A stretch of 64,000 nt of DNA from Linanthus parryae (taxonomy: Eukaryota > Streptophyta > Magnoliopsida > Ericales > Polemoniaceae). The DNA lies in the NCBI GenBank assembly GCA_023055425.1, contig JALGPY010000009.1, positions 17,115,775 through 17,179,774 of the forward strand, in the 5' to 3' direction. The position numbers and the translations under genes were made by a program. Under the pieces are notes generated by a model, which worked only from the letters and a program-made list of their open reading frames with translations, did no database searches and was not told the DNA's origin. This document shows positions 1 to 12,000 of this stretch, piece after piece (position 1 is the stretch's first letter; every line of letters begins with the position of its first letter).

Positions 1-389
1 TCTTCTGTGTGTATTTCTCTAGTAACATTGCTGCTGTTTTCAGCTCTTTTTCCAAGTGAATTTGGAGTTCTACTTTCACCATTCAACACTTCTGAATAAC
101 TTGCCAATTTTTCCTTATCTCTCTGATTAGCTAGCAGATTATAACAGTTTGTGATCTTCTTGAATTGATCATCAAACTTCTTCTCCATAGAATTTAGTCC
201 TTCATGCAAGTCAGTTTTCAGTTCCTGCCTAATATTCTGAAATTGAGTACGCATACCTTCATCAAGCTGCACAAACTGCACTCGGACTCCATTCACCATT
301 TCCTCAAAGTCATCGAGACGCTCTTCGAGCACTATCACATTCGAATCAGCCTCCATGGACATGAGGTTTTGACTCCGAGTGTTGGGCAT
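1..389 (-). CDS. Ty3/gypsy gag polyprotein, N-terminal part (partial)
   Basis: An open frame runs on the minus strand from an ATG at 389-387 and leaves the window at position 1, about 129 codons with no stop. The translation starts MPNTRSQNL and is rich in acidic and basic residues with regularly spaced hydrophobics, as in the coiled-coil-like N terminus of plant Ty3/gypsy gag proteins. The call rests mainly on position: the ATG lies 28 bp downstream (minus sense) of a primer-binding site and an LTR. No CCHC knuckle, protease or RT can be seen because the frame is cut by the window edge. The clade is not certain; a chromovirus is possible. Confidence 0.6.
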   Translation of the reverse strand, partial: MPNTRSQNLMSMEADSNVIVLEERLDDFEEMVNGVRVQFVQLDEGMRTQFQNIRQELKTDLHEGLNSMEKKFDDQFKKITNCYNLLANQRDKEKLASYSEVLNGESRTPNSLGKRAENSSNVTREIHTE

Positions 390-416
390 TTTCTGGCCTT
401 TCCGTGAAGGAAACCA

Positions 417-429
417 GGCTCTGATACCA
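417..429 (-). other. Retrotransposon primer-binding site (initiator tRNA-Met)
   Basis: On the minus strand this reads TGGTATCAGAGCC, the complement of the 3' end of plant initiator tRNA-Met and the commonest minus-strand primer site of plant Ty3/gypsy and Ty1/copia elements. It lies 3 nt beyond an LTR-like TG...CA end and just upstream of the gag frame. Confidence 0.85.
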
Positions 430-432
430 ACT

Positions 433-952
433 TGTGAGGTCTCCGACCTCACAGAAGCTCCGACGGCCGGTAATTTCACCGGAGAAGAGAGATTGATCGG
501 AGAATTGATCTCCGATTGGAAGAAGAACAACTAGGGTTTGAGAGAGGGAAAGAGGATTTGGGTAGAAATGAAATTATCATAAAATCGTACTGAAAATATT
601 ACAACTTGAGCTATATATACTAGGGGGTAGGTAAATGCAATTTACCTAAACTAGTAACGGTCCGCCCAGTCAGCGTCTTCCAACTCAAACACACCAATCA
701 GCGAGAGGGAAGAAGCTGACTTGGCAAGCGACCGGACAACTCAGCCTAAATGGCACCGTCCTACTAAACCATTCAAATCCAACGTCCTAAAACTAATCTA
801 CGGTCCAGATCACAGATCCCGCCTGATCCAACGGCTACTGCTGCTGCAAATTACACGACCACACTTTTGACTACTTTGCACTTTGGTCCTATTTATACAA
901 CCACCGTTTAGACAGCTTTGCACTTTAGTCCTTCCCCTGCAACCCTGACACA
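433..952 (-). repeat. 5' LTR of the minus-strand Ty3/gypsy element (right limit uncertain)
   Basis: The LTR end next to the primer site is sharp: on the plus strand it begins TGTGAGGTC, directly followed by its own inverted copy GACCTCACA at 445-453. A TATATATAG box on the minus strand (about 612-619) would start transcription towards gag. The far end is not certain: CTGACACA ending at 952 is a reasonable LTR terminus (minus strand TGTGTCAG), but no second LTR or target duplication is available for comparison in this window. Confidence 0.5.
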
Positions 953-1890
953 AATCGAGATGATCTTTCCAGTCCACACGGCGGCGACTGTTCGAACCCA
1001 GGTTTCTCTCACTCACACTCACAATTGCAGATCGAGAAAAGGATAGGGAGACCAAGAGAGAAACGAACGAATCCGCCGGTGAGGCGGCGGCCGCTTGAAC
1101 GAACTGAGATGGAGAGGCCTCCCGTGGACATCGATGAACCAGACCGACGGAATCCGCGAACAATGTAGTTGACCTGTTATCCCTGCAGATCTGTTTCTCT
1201 TTTTGATCATCTTTTTATTTTTTTTGCTTCAGTTCTACTTTTTTGCGGAAATCGACCAGAAGCGGTGGCTGTTTGGATTCAAATGTTTCCTCATGTTATT
1301 TTTTTTCCTGCTTCTGTAAAAATACCAGTGGGTTTTGTTTATGAAATTGATTGCTGTAGGTGATGTTTCCGTTGAAATTGGTCAGAAATTTTGGCCATAT
1401 TTTTGTTTAGATCTGTAATAAGGATCTTCATGTTATTGTTTTCATCTTGTTCTTGGATGGATGTTATATTGATGTTAGAAAGAGAAGAGATTGTGAGGCA
1501 GAGAGAAGGACAGAGAGAGAGGGACACATGGGGTAATCTGTGGAAAGAGGAGGGCAAAATAGACCTTTTGACAATTTTCTTAATTGACGTGCGAACAGTA
1601 AACAGAAGAAAGTGGAGAAACAGAGGAAGTAACTAGTGTGCTAATATTATTGTATAATTTGACTAATATTTTAGATATAGCTGGGTTTATGCCATATATT
1701 AATTAAAATTATTAAATATTTATATAAAAATATATAATTATTTAGATTTGTAAGTTATATTTCGGTTTGATCGACTAAATATATGTTATATATATAAAGT
1801 TTGATCAACTAGATGGTCATATTTAAGTTTACAAGTTATATTTTAATTACGTTTAATAAATACTTGTATAAAAATAAATACTTATATTTA
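953..1890. other. Intergenic, no gene supported
   Basis: The first part (about 960-1200) is GC-richer and resembles a 5' leader: a short ATG frame at about 1109 ends after some 19 codons and is followed by T-rich, intron-like sequence. From 1640 to 1890 the sequence is very AT-rich. I see no conserved protein in any frame. It may be an LTR remnant or the start of a lost gene. Confidence 0.3.
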
Positions 1891-1904
1891 ATTTAATAAA
1901 CGTG

Positions 1905-3250
1905 CGATTGAACCGGTCCGACCACCGGTCCGACCTGTCCGACCATGAACCGGTGCCTCGCCGGTTTGATGGCCGGTCCGGTTTTTAAAACTTTGTTTAT
2001 AAGTGACGCTTTTAGAGAATTTAGGAATAACATAATTTTATCCGACACAATTCCGGCTATGGAAGAAAAATTTCTTAAATATTTTTCAAACATCCCTATG
2101 GTTTTTTGTTTGGCAAGTATTTGGGACCCAAGGTGTAAGGATGAAACCGCACGTTTTATGCTAGAAAAAAATTCGGAAAACATGAGTACCGATAATAATG
2201 TAGTAGTGATATCACCCGCTTTTGAAGAAGTTAAACAAACTCTTAATGTTATGTATGAAAAATATGTTGTTAAGTTTGGTATTGGTAATCAAGGTTTTCA
2301 AGCATCATCAAGTGATCCGAGATGTAGGGGTAAGGCAAAAACGGGTTCTTTATATAAGAGTAGATAAACCACCACCACCGGGTCGAATTGCATTTCGGAA
2401 TTATTGATGTACATTAACCCAAATTATTTCTTACAACAAACCGAGGAAGAAATAGAACAAGTAGATGTACTCGCTTGGTGGAAAAATCATGCAATCAACT
2501 ATCCGATTGTTTCTATTATGACACGTGATTTACTAACCCCTCCCGCTTCTACAGTCCCTTCGGAATCAACTTTTAGTGCAGGTAAACGAGCGTTGTCGGA
2601 GAAAATATCGTGTCTAACTTCGGAGATGTTGGAGGTACTCATATGCTCAAACGATTGGAGCGACCCTAACAAACGCACACAAGACCTACACCCTCTGGAC
2701 GTGGCCGTGAGCGAAATTTATCAAGAATTGGGAATAGGCAAGGGCGCTCCGCTAGATCAAGACGAATAGTTAGAAAAAATAACTTCGTATTTCAATAAGT
2801 TCATTTCAATAAGTTAGTATGTAAGTTAGAAAAAATGCAAATGATTGGTAGTTGAGTGGGTGCCAACCTAGTTGGGATGTACTTAAACTATAGTGATGCA
2901 ATTTTTTCTAACATTTTATATCTTAATTATTAATACAAGTTTGTTTTTTTGTTTTTTTTTTTAATTATTTTTCATAATTTTATGTTTTTACATTTATTAT
3001 TTGCCAAAAACAACCCTAAAACAAACAAGAAAAAAAAATTTGTCCAGACCCGGTTCAGAATCGGAACCGAAGCGGTTAATCCAACCGATTTCGGTTCATG
3101 GTTCCGGTCCGGTTCCGGATATACCAAAACTTCGGTTCCGGTTAAACTGAACCGAATTATCCAAAAAAACCGACTAACCGAACCGAAACCGACCGGTTTG
3201 GCTTCCACCGGTTCGGTTCCGGTTCGGTTCTAACCGAATAAGCAGCTCTA
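1905..3250 (+). mobile_element. hAT-superfamily transposon, internally deleted and decayed
   Basis: The segment contains the C-terminal half of an hAT transposase flanked by CCGG/GGTTCGG-rich subterminal repeats (1911-1985 and 3048-3232), which in this superfamily are transposase-binding arrays. The right end reads ...AGCAGCTCTA; its complement TAGAGCTGCT matches the TAGNGNTG consensus of hAT termini. I could not find a matching left terminus or an 8-bp target duplication, so the left limit is only where the CCGG repeats start. The N-terminal BED finger and most of the catalytic core are missing. Confidence 0.65.
1978..2769 (+). pseudogene. hAT transposase C-terminal fragment (dimerisation domain)
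   Basis: Two consecutive frames give adjoining parts of a plant hAT transposase. The first (to about 2367) contains FSNIPMVFCLASIWDPRCKD and ends in the pre-C-terminal region. The second (2404-2769) contains WWKNHAINYPIVSIMTRDLL, then STVPSESTFSAGKRALSEK, the conserved block of the hAT C-terminal dimerisation domain. The two parts are in different frames, separated by a frameshift around 2330-2400, and the N terminus is deleted, so no active transposase can be made. The family assignment is firm from the dimerisation domain; the subfamily is not. Confidence 0.85.
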
Positions 3251-3402
3251 TCCATAACCAAGACGGAGGGAAATGGTCTAAAGAGATGGTTAAGGTCATC
3301 GCCATTATCTGAACAACGAGCACAATAGTTGAGTAGAAATTCCTCTAACGAGAACAATTGATTTTCCTCTCTGAAACTATAGGGTCAGCATACTACTACT
3401 AG

Positions 3403-4062
3403 CAGTGCCGGATCCACCATTCTCGGTGAGGTGGGACTAATTTACTAAAGACTAATGTATCGAGGAAAAAGTTACTTATTTGATACTGATTCGTAGAAGT
3501 CCTTTCGATGCAGATGCATATAAGTATTTTATTAACTTAATTGAGGCAAAAATAATTGAAAGATCATATACTATCGCATATCACTGTTAGCAACATATTT
3601 TTTTTTACTAAGTTTCAAAAAATTTCTTAATTGGCGGAGCGCAAAAATTTAATTATTCTGAAGAGAATGTGTTCGAATGCACAAGTTATTTTTCATTATT
3701 TCATATAGAATGAACAAAAACTCTTAACATTATGTGATCAGTACAAATTGCAAAGAGTAATATATCTTCTGAAACACTACTTTGTTTAGAAAAGCGAATG
3801 AATAATGCAAGTCAACATCTAGCCCTAAAATATTTTCTTAATATTCAAGTAAAATTTGGAAGGACATGAGACCTTATGTGAAGGAAAAAACAAGCAAATA
3901 TTTTACCACCAGGTCAATCTAGTAAATTTTAAAATATGTGCACCAATTTATAATAATACTCACTGTTAGTGTATTTGGAAAGAAATATAAACAAACATAT
4001 ATATAATACTATTCGCGAAAATTCCAGCCGGGGCTCCTGGGCATTAATTGGCTCCGCCCCTG
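3403..4062. mobile_element. Non-autonomous hAT (Tip100-like) element, 660 bp
   Basis: The left end CAGTGCCGGATCC and right end GGCTCCGCCCCTG form imperfect terminal inverted repeats typical of the Tip100-like hAT group in plants. Both flanks carry the perfect 8-bp direct repeat ACTACTAG (3395-3402 and 4063-4070), the expected hAT target duplication. The interior is AT-rich and has no coding frame, so the element depends on transposase supplied elsewhere. Confidence 0.9.
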
Positions 4063-4070
4063 ACTACTAG

Positions 4071-5166
4071 TACTAAAAATCAGTGAGAAAGGCTGATAAA
4101 TAGAAAAAATATACATGAAGCTTTTGAATGATTTCGGTTGTTGCAAACTGCTGTTGATGGCTGCTGGCTAGCGAGAGTTTAAACTAGTTGTGTTTCTAAA
4201 CATTGGTACTGGGAAAACAAGGCCGTTGGCTTATGGGCATCTTTCAAAATTTCATGCTTCAGTAAAAGAACACAATTGGTCATTGAAATATGTTTCTATC
4301 TTTGACCGAATGAAAACTTGAAATATGTTTCCGTCAGGAAGAGAGACACTTTTGGTCATTGAAATGTGATTCAGCCGAAGATTTTGTCTCTTCAATGAAC
4401 CTCACATTTTGATAAATTAATTAATAATGTAAAAGTCAATAATTCATTGTAAATGACGTGACCACACTCCACCAAAGTAGACACGACATGCATGCCTAGC
4501 AGACAAGAGCTAGTAAAACTCTTACGTGTTCTACTCTTCCGCAAAGAAACAACTCAAAAGAGACTCAAATAGCCAAAAACAAGCCTCAAAACTTCCATTA
4601 AGCCAGAATCAAAAGTTCCTAACTTGATTGGAGGTCAGACCGGACTTTGCTGATTTGCCTATTTCGTCCCAAAATAGGCTTGACCCCGATATGTAGATCA
4701 GAAGTTCATAATTTTGACTGTCCTAGTTCAAAGAATTCCCTGCATTACCATATTGCTTCGCAAACCTCCTAAGTCCTAAGTACCCAACTAACCCAGCACC
4801 AAACCTAGACATTGTAAAGAGCAACCATGACAACATCATTTCCAAGACTTTAATTCGAAAATCATCTGGGTCACGGATAGATGCTGCATTAAGCAGTTTT
4901 CAGTTCAGGAGCAGGAATTCCACAGACAAACTCCAAACACATTACCCCCAACAGTCTTGGGAAGCTAAATCAAACTAGTTATGAAACAGACTCAACAACA
5001 GAAATCTAGATCTAACAATCGATCCTAATTCAAGCCACAACACGGGTAACTCAGCTTGATCATCATCACCAAATACAGCTTCAGGATGTTTTGACACTGC
5101 TACAACATCAACATAGCAAATACCAAAACCAGGGATACGACTTGCGCTGCCTGCACAAGAGAACAA
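4071..5166. other. 3' flank of the zinc-finger gene, no gene seen
   Basis: About 1.1 kb between the hAT element and the stop codon of the minus-strand zinc-finger gene. The part next to 5166 must contain its 3' UTR and poly(A) signals. No convincing coding frame or repeat structure was found. A short repeated phrase (tttggtcattgaaat at about 4275 and 4352) is the only local pattern. Confidence 0.4.
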
Positions 5167-6027
5167 CTACGCGGACATATTGGTTTCCACAGACTCGACA
5201 TCTTCCGCTTGGTTGACACTGTCCGAATGCTCTTTTTCAACCTCAGAAATCACCACCAGCGGCTTTACCTCAGCTTCTGCCATTTTAGGGGTAGTAATCC
5301 CCTCCAGCTGCTCCACCTTGACCTCTGCCCCTTTAGGGGTAGTCATAACCTCCATCTGTTTCACCTTGGGCTCTGCCCCTTTAGGGGTCAGGACTAGAAC
5401 AGCAGTTGGGTCGCGTTCCTGTACCCGTGCTGCGTGCTTCTTACCACCCCTGTGTTTATTCATTACCTTCTGAGAGAAGGCCCCAACATTGCACAGATCG
5501 CACCAAAACTTGAATTTCTTTGGGTCTTTTTTCTTCTGCTTATTCTGTACGGAGTCGGCATTATTCTTTTTCTTGATAGGTTCAGAATCACCACTTGTAG
5601 CATTTGAATATTTGCCATTTTGGAACACCTCCAAAGCCAAGTTAATGGATTGCTGTATATCTTCATCGTCAGTCTTGGGTGCAATCTGCAGCGACTTCCC
5701 TTCCAGTTTTTTCACTTCCTTTGGTTTCTCGCTGGTACTGATCTCTACCTTTTTTATGGGGTTCAAGGGTTTCTTCGGAAAAAGACCAATCGCATAGTTC
5801 TTGCCGGTTCGTTGGGCAACTAGGGCCGCCTCCTTAGACTTGTGTTTCTTCCCCTGAAGGTGATCGTTCAGACCTTGCTCGCTTGTGGCGGTAACTTGAC
5901 AGATTGCGCAACTCCATTCTTCTTTAGCTTTCTTCCTGAAACCAATCGAAGTAAGCTCACTCGTGCCTACAGCTGGCGGTGTTATGGCTTTGCGTTTTGC
6001 TCCAGATATGTTGCCTTCTGGCTTAAC
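5167..6027 (-). CDS. Zinc-finger protein, exon 3 (both zinc fingers)
   Basis: This last exon encodes 286 residues from VKPEGNISGAKRK to the stop TAG at 5169-5167. The acceptor is CTGTTGCAG just beyond 6027; the frame stays open about 75 nt upstream into the intron, but those residues are T-rich intron sequence. The first finger is at exon residues 40-62 (WSCAICQVT...DHLQGKKH), the second reads FWCDLCNVG...NKHRGGKKH. A Lys-rich linker lies between them. Towards the C terminus an approximately 17-residue unit with TTPKGAE and a K/E pair is repeated three times. Both fingers keep all four metal ligands. Confidence 0.85.
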   Translation of the reverse strand, partial: VKPEGNISGAKRKAITPPAVGTSELTSIGFRKKAKEEWSCAICQVTATSEQGLNDHLQGKKHKSKEAALVAQRTGKNYAIGLFPKKPLNPIKKVEISTSEKPKEVKKLEGKSLQIAPKTDDEDIQQSINLALEVFQNGKYSNATSGDSEPIKKKNNADSVQNKQKKKDPKKFKFWCDLCNVGAFSQKVMNKHRGGKKHAARVQERDPTAVLVLTPKGAEPKVKQMEVMTTPKGAEVKVEQLEGITTPKMAEAEVKPLVVISEVEKEHSDSVNQAEDVESVETNMSA

Positions 6028-9000
6028 CTGCAACAGAAAAAACTTGAACAATGACCATAACCAAGCATTTGCATAGCAGCAATCATTGTACTGTTGGAGC
6101 ATTCATAATTGCAGATCAAAGATAGTTATACATTTCAGAGCACAAACAATCCATTTAGCACCTTTCATGGTAAAAACTTGTGACAATAATTTAAGAACGT
6201 TTTAGCATATATAGTGAAGTGATACAGTCTAGTTCTTTCTCTAAATTAATGGTGCATATCTCGGTATATCAGCAGTGATGTTACCAATTCATCTGTACAG
6301 ACGTATTTCTGTACAAGTGAAAATGGTGATGCAACAATTATTCAGAAAACATGCCTAATCACCACTACTGAAAGGTTATGGAATCTGAATAGAGAGAAGC
6401 ATAAGAAGAAACAAGAAAGTGGCAAGGGATGGGAGATACTATTTACTCTTTAAAGGAGAACACCAACTTCTGTTCGACAAGGACACGCATCTAAGAAAAG
6501 TTTCCAAATGACGAAAAGCTAACACGGATTGGGGATGAGACAATGGATCTCTGTTCTTCCTTCACAACGCATTATATACAAAAAAAAAAAAAAAAAAAAA
6601 AAAACACTCCCCCCCCCCAAAAAAAAAAAAGCAAATATACATAATGGGTGCTACAAATAGAACTGATGTAAGCTCAAATGCTCACTAACAATCTGAATTA
6701 TGCGCAGGAAATAACAAAGCAATCACAAAATAATGAAACAACCATAGTCTGCAAAACATACAAGAATCTATTTCACCTCCACCCGCAACCTAAAGGGTAT
6801 TTGTAATGCCCACATACCAAAAGAAACCTTTGCAACCCAAAAACAGCACAAAATTAATTTTGGCAATCAGTCCCCTAATGTAGATTCAAAGCCGAATCCC
6901 TTGCGAGGGTGAAGCACCCACTTCTTCTTCCTTCATTCTTTAGCACACTATTCACGAGCCCTTCTCATAATACTCTCTAAGGCTAATGTTCTATCAGCCA
7001 CAAACAGCCGCTTTGTGATTCCGTATCTATCTCTTCCCCAAACTCTAATCCAAATTCAGTCCTAATCACTTTTCCATAATATTTGAAATGGTTTAGAATG
7101 GGGGAATTACATGTTCAATTCCTTGGTTTCTGTGTGTGTAATGTGCATGCTTGTGTATCTTCAAGGACCAGTAAAAGAAATTTACTTGTTTAATCGAATT
7201 CACCTGCTGAAGCATGACTGGAAAACAAAATGAGATACTTTCAAGCACTTAGGCAACATGGAACATGAAAGGATAACAGTGGCATGGGCTTTAACCGCAA
7301 GCTTAACACTGCAGCAATTTGAAAATCAACGGACAGAAAGGAGTTGCTAAGGAATTTCAATTGGAAACTGTAACTTCCCCGACACCTAACTTTCAAAAAA
7401 GAACATTGTAAATATTGCATGTCTAACCTCCGAAAACAACAGTGTGACCTCTTTATTGCATTTAGTTTTCAAAACACAACATACTATTTAGCCAAGTTTC
7501 ATTCTCTGAGTATCTCATGGAATCAAGGTGCCCACTCAGTCACCTATTATCCATGTTTGAGTGATACGAACCATTCATTGCACAAGGACCACTATTCTTA
7601 CAGTGTACATTCCAACTCCCTATCAAACTAGTGTGAATAAGGAAATAAATGGATATGGAAGTTCATCATTTTTCTTTTTCTCTCCCACTAAAATCTCAGG
7701 ATTATTGTCATGGACCCAAAGATCGTTTGTCATGACTCGTGGCAATCCGCATCCTTATTTGTTTTTCACTTCATGCGGCTTTGGTGGCTTTAGAAGATAA
7801 CTGAATCATGTATGTTATTGTTACGTCACAATTAAACAGAAGATATGATAGTTATCTCACATCACCCTGTATCTGTTAGGCAAGTGCTTTTTTTATAGGG
7901 AAGCTCTCATCTGTATATATCCAGAACACCAGAAATCTTCCCTCAACAACTCTTCTCTTTAAGCAAATATTAATTTGTGAGTTTCATAGGCAAGCTCTCA
8001 AGTCTACTTCCACACATTAAAACTATTCCCTCGAGAATCTCTCCTTCTGTAAGTAATGATAATTAGTGCGTTTCTCTGGAAGCAGTACATTAACACGGAG
8101 ACTAACATGTTAATTCTCTATTATGTTGCTGATTCACATGTTAGTTCGTGCTTTTCTTACATGGTCAAAAATTGGACTGTTCCTTCACACTTTCCTCTGT
8201 GTTGCATCCCCTTCCTTAGGAGTCAACGGAAAGTAGTCCCAGTCGTTTCGGATTTGAAATTAAATGATACTGAAATTTTAAAATCAAATAATATTTTAAA
8301 CCAAGCAGCGGCACTAACGGTCAATAAGTAGGAATAGTTCAACAGGCAGATATGTCTGTTACTATACGCTTTCCTCATTCCCCAGGCTTGAAAGCTGACA
8401 GATAAAGTGGAAAGCCCCATTCCCCATCATATGAGCAACTGTAGTCTCCAAAACTATTCCCTCACCAAACTATCATAACAATATCGCTGGAACAGTTATT
8501 TTCAATACATTAAGCATCAAAGGACCAAACCCATCTAATAAAGAGGAATACATTTCATATGTCATCCACCAAATTGTATTCTAGTTCTCCTCTACCCTAC
8601 CCCAACAAGAATGTCCATCGCTTCTCTAACCTCTTTATAGAGCAGGAAATAATAGATCGACTGTTCTACTAGTAAGTTGGCAGACTTGTGATTGAACCCC
8701 AAATACCCGAGGATTTGATTTGTAAATGTAATTCAAAATATAAAAATAAATATTCTTCAAAGAAAATAACCTTCATATCGGAATTGAGAATATATGTGAG
8801 GGACTAGCCGATTAGCCATCCTTGACCTACCCTACTAGATTTCAAATTATTTACTTTCAGACCCACAAGGCCACAACATTAAAGCGAGTTGTTTGCATAT
8901 ACTAAAGTACTGGTGTAGGTAATGGTATTGCTACAAAAGAGAGTGAGGAAGGGAGAAAGAAAACCTCCCTGTTTGCCCTACAACATTTAAACAATGAATC

Positions 9001-12000
9001 AAGAAATCTATGTTCACTTGATTTGTTATCCTACATTCTTACTTAAAGCCTCCACAGCAATAAGAAATAACTAGCAATAGGAAATAACTAAGGGGAGACT
9101 AGACCTACTTGCGTTAACTCTATTGAGGGCTGGCAACAAAAAATACTTGCCTCTTAACCTTTTTTTTTTTTTTTTTTGAGAAACACTTGCCTCTTAACTA
9201 TAATCGATTGATTTATTTATTTTTCCATTTGGAGTTTTGGACTACAAAAGAATTCCAAATAATCTACTACGCCGGAATCCATTCTTGATGAGAGAGACTA
9301 AAGGAGCCCCCAACTTGTGAATATGTCAGTCAATGGGCCAAACAATACCAAACCCATTGGCCAAAGAAACCGCAACTGGACCAATGGGTTCTAAACATGC
9401 CGGATCAATCAGCAAGATATTGGCCCAGTTTGGTTCTGATCCGTGGAAATTACAATTTACCCGTTCGAGTCATTTGTAGGAAAAGAGAAAATCTCAGTTC
9501 AGGCTCACTCTGTCTCGAATATGTGTGTCCTGTAATATATGCAAATCTCATGCCGATGCACATCCCTCCTTTTCAGGTCCATATCGTCTCTTTCTCACAT
9601 ATGTATCCTCATCATCACCACTTGTGGTTCTTTGACTGAACTAACCAAGAGAGTATTGGATCTTCCTCTTACGCGTTCCGAGAACAAGCGATGTTGGCTA
9701 GTTCATCTAGATTTGAGGTTTGACTTACTTTCTTGATTTTCTTTTCAGCTTCCTCCTACACATGTAAAATTTTGTAATCACTGTTCTGATTTTGAAATTT
9801 TGGATCTAGTTGATCAGATCTACTCTTAAATGAATGGGTATTAGGAATCCTCCAAGTTTGTGGGAAATAAAAAAATGGTCATTCATTTGATGTCTAGCCA
9901 GTCTTCCAGTTTGTTGATTGCGTGACTGGTCAGGTGTCTATGTTGTGAAATTTTGTGACCACTGCTTAGATTTTGAAATTTTGGATCTAGTTCAGATCTA
10001 CTCATAAATTAATGGGTATTTGAAATCCTCCAAGTTTGTGGTAAAGAAACAAATGGTGATTCATCTGATGTCTAGCAGGCTTTTGATTTAGTTAATTACG
10101 TGACTGGTCAGGTGTCTTGAATAATAACTGGGTATGCCAATTAAAAAGGTTCGTTTTGCTTAGGGTCTGTTATTTACTGGGTTGAACTGGATTTGTTTAG
10201 TTCTACCCAGAGCTGGACCATGAACAGAGCTACTTGCCCATCGTCTCCACTTTTAATGCTAGTGATTAATAATCTGCCTGCAGAACTGAAACATCCTAAA
10301 TTTATAGAACCATACTCTTAGAGTCTATACCCTTTCCCAAAGACATTCAAACTTCTTACTCCCACCGTCCCAAAAAAAAGCCTCACTTGAGTTTTTAGAG
10401 TTTCGGGAGTTGCTTTTTACTCGATAGATCTACTAAAATGTACTTTGCCTTAAAGTTAAAAATCGGGATTCTAAGAAAGGAAGTGGAGGGAAGTATAGTG
10501 AAAACATACGTATGTAACTTTTAAAGTAAGACACTTGGTTCAGGACAGCGGAAATTCAAAATTGATATTACTACATTTGAATAGTTAAGAAAAGAAAGAA
10601 CAACTACACCCTAAAAAATACACTCCCTATGTTTGCTCAGGTAAACTAACATGCCAAGAAAGTTATTCGAAACCTATTCAACTTATGCAAATCGTTCCGC
10701 ACCACTCTCCAAGTTTCGCCTTTGGTCCCCTTCTGCAAATTTTGAAAATTCCACTAAACGGGCCTGTCTGGGCCGAAAATACCAAAATAATCCCCATATA
10801 GGGGATAATACCAAAATAGGCTCGTTTAGAAACCAAGACTTGGAGTATCGATTTCTAGGCTTAAAGCCGAGACCTCTATTCTCAGTTATTCTTGTTCAGC
10901 TGGCCTCTTGAAAACTTAGACATGGTTTCAGATTTCCTATTTTAAAACCCTTCTCCTCCTTTCCTTATCCACAAACAACTCATTACGCCAGTCTCCACCT
11001 CCTGTAATGGTGAGGGTTCCCTCCCTCCCTCTCCTTCCATTGATTCTCTACCTAGTCTATTTCCTCCATCTCCAGATAGAGAAAAAAAATTGCAGCTTTC
11101 TGTCAATTGGTCTAATTTCGTCCATGTTTGCAGACGAAAAAAAGCAGTGCGGTGCAGGAGCAACTGCTTTTTCTTCCCCCTAGGCCAGCTGGAAGATAAG
11201 AACCGAGACTTCTCCCAGAACCCCACTAGTCTTGGTTTTAAGCCTAGAAACCGAACCGACATTCCAAGTCTCAGTTTCTAAACGAGCCTATTTTAGTATT
11301 ATAACCAGACGGGGATTGTTTGGTCTTTTTCGGCCCAGATAGACCTATTTGGGTGGAAAATTGTACATGTTCTGAATTGAGAAAGCTACTTTGAAACGAT
11401 TCCCCCAACTGTAGTCTCCTGTCCCCTTGTACAAGTTCCAAGTCTCCATATCTTCTCCACAAACGGTAATACTTCAACTGAAACATTCTCTTGTAACGAA
11501 CAAACAAGACCAGTACAACCTCCTAACATGCATTACTATGAATGCTTTAATTAAAATTGATATTCCTCAAAGTCTTGGCACTTTCTGCACTTTTAGAGCA
11601 TCCAATTTCCATCCACTTCAACCCCGTCATTTAAGAATTTTTCACAAAGTTATGGATCATCAAAAGAGAAGCCAAAAGATGGAGCTTTTGAGTTATTCGA
11701 AATCAATAAACAATCTTCCGTGCGCACTTCTTAAATTAGTAAAGTGCCCAAATATATTCATCCAAATTGCAGTCAGATTATTGAGATATGTTCGTTCAGT
11801 TTGGAAAACTTCACGGCCACATCAACATGACAGCCTAGTTGCCTCTGTCCCGGTCTTCTGCTCATCAATAGCATTATTCACCAAATGAGAGAGACTAAAA
11901 ACTCAGGCAGGATTTGAACACCCCTCTGATATCGAAAATACAAAAGTTGGATAGTTGGGAGAGAAATGTTGCCTTGTTATGCGGATAACGACTTTCTGAT

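Noticed and set aside
1391..1636. 81-aa frame with REGQRERDTW
   Set aside because: Low-complexity GA-rich DNA gives such charged frames; antisense frame equally long; no domain.
5167..6102. 311-aa single-exon zinc-finger gene starting MLQQYNDCCY
   Set aside because: The first 25 codons are intron: a TTGCAG acceptor precedes VKPEG and the upstream exons at 27.7-29.0 kb join in frame.
6578..6632. Poly(A) tail of a processed retrocopy
   Set aside because: The A-run is followed by C- and A-runs with no gene-like sequence beside it and no target duplication found.
11427..11888. 153-aa open frame on the plus strand
   Set aside because: No recognisable domain, no promoter or splice context, and located in transposon-rich intron. 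Composition fits a chance frame.
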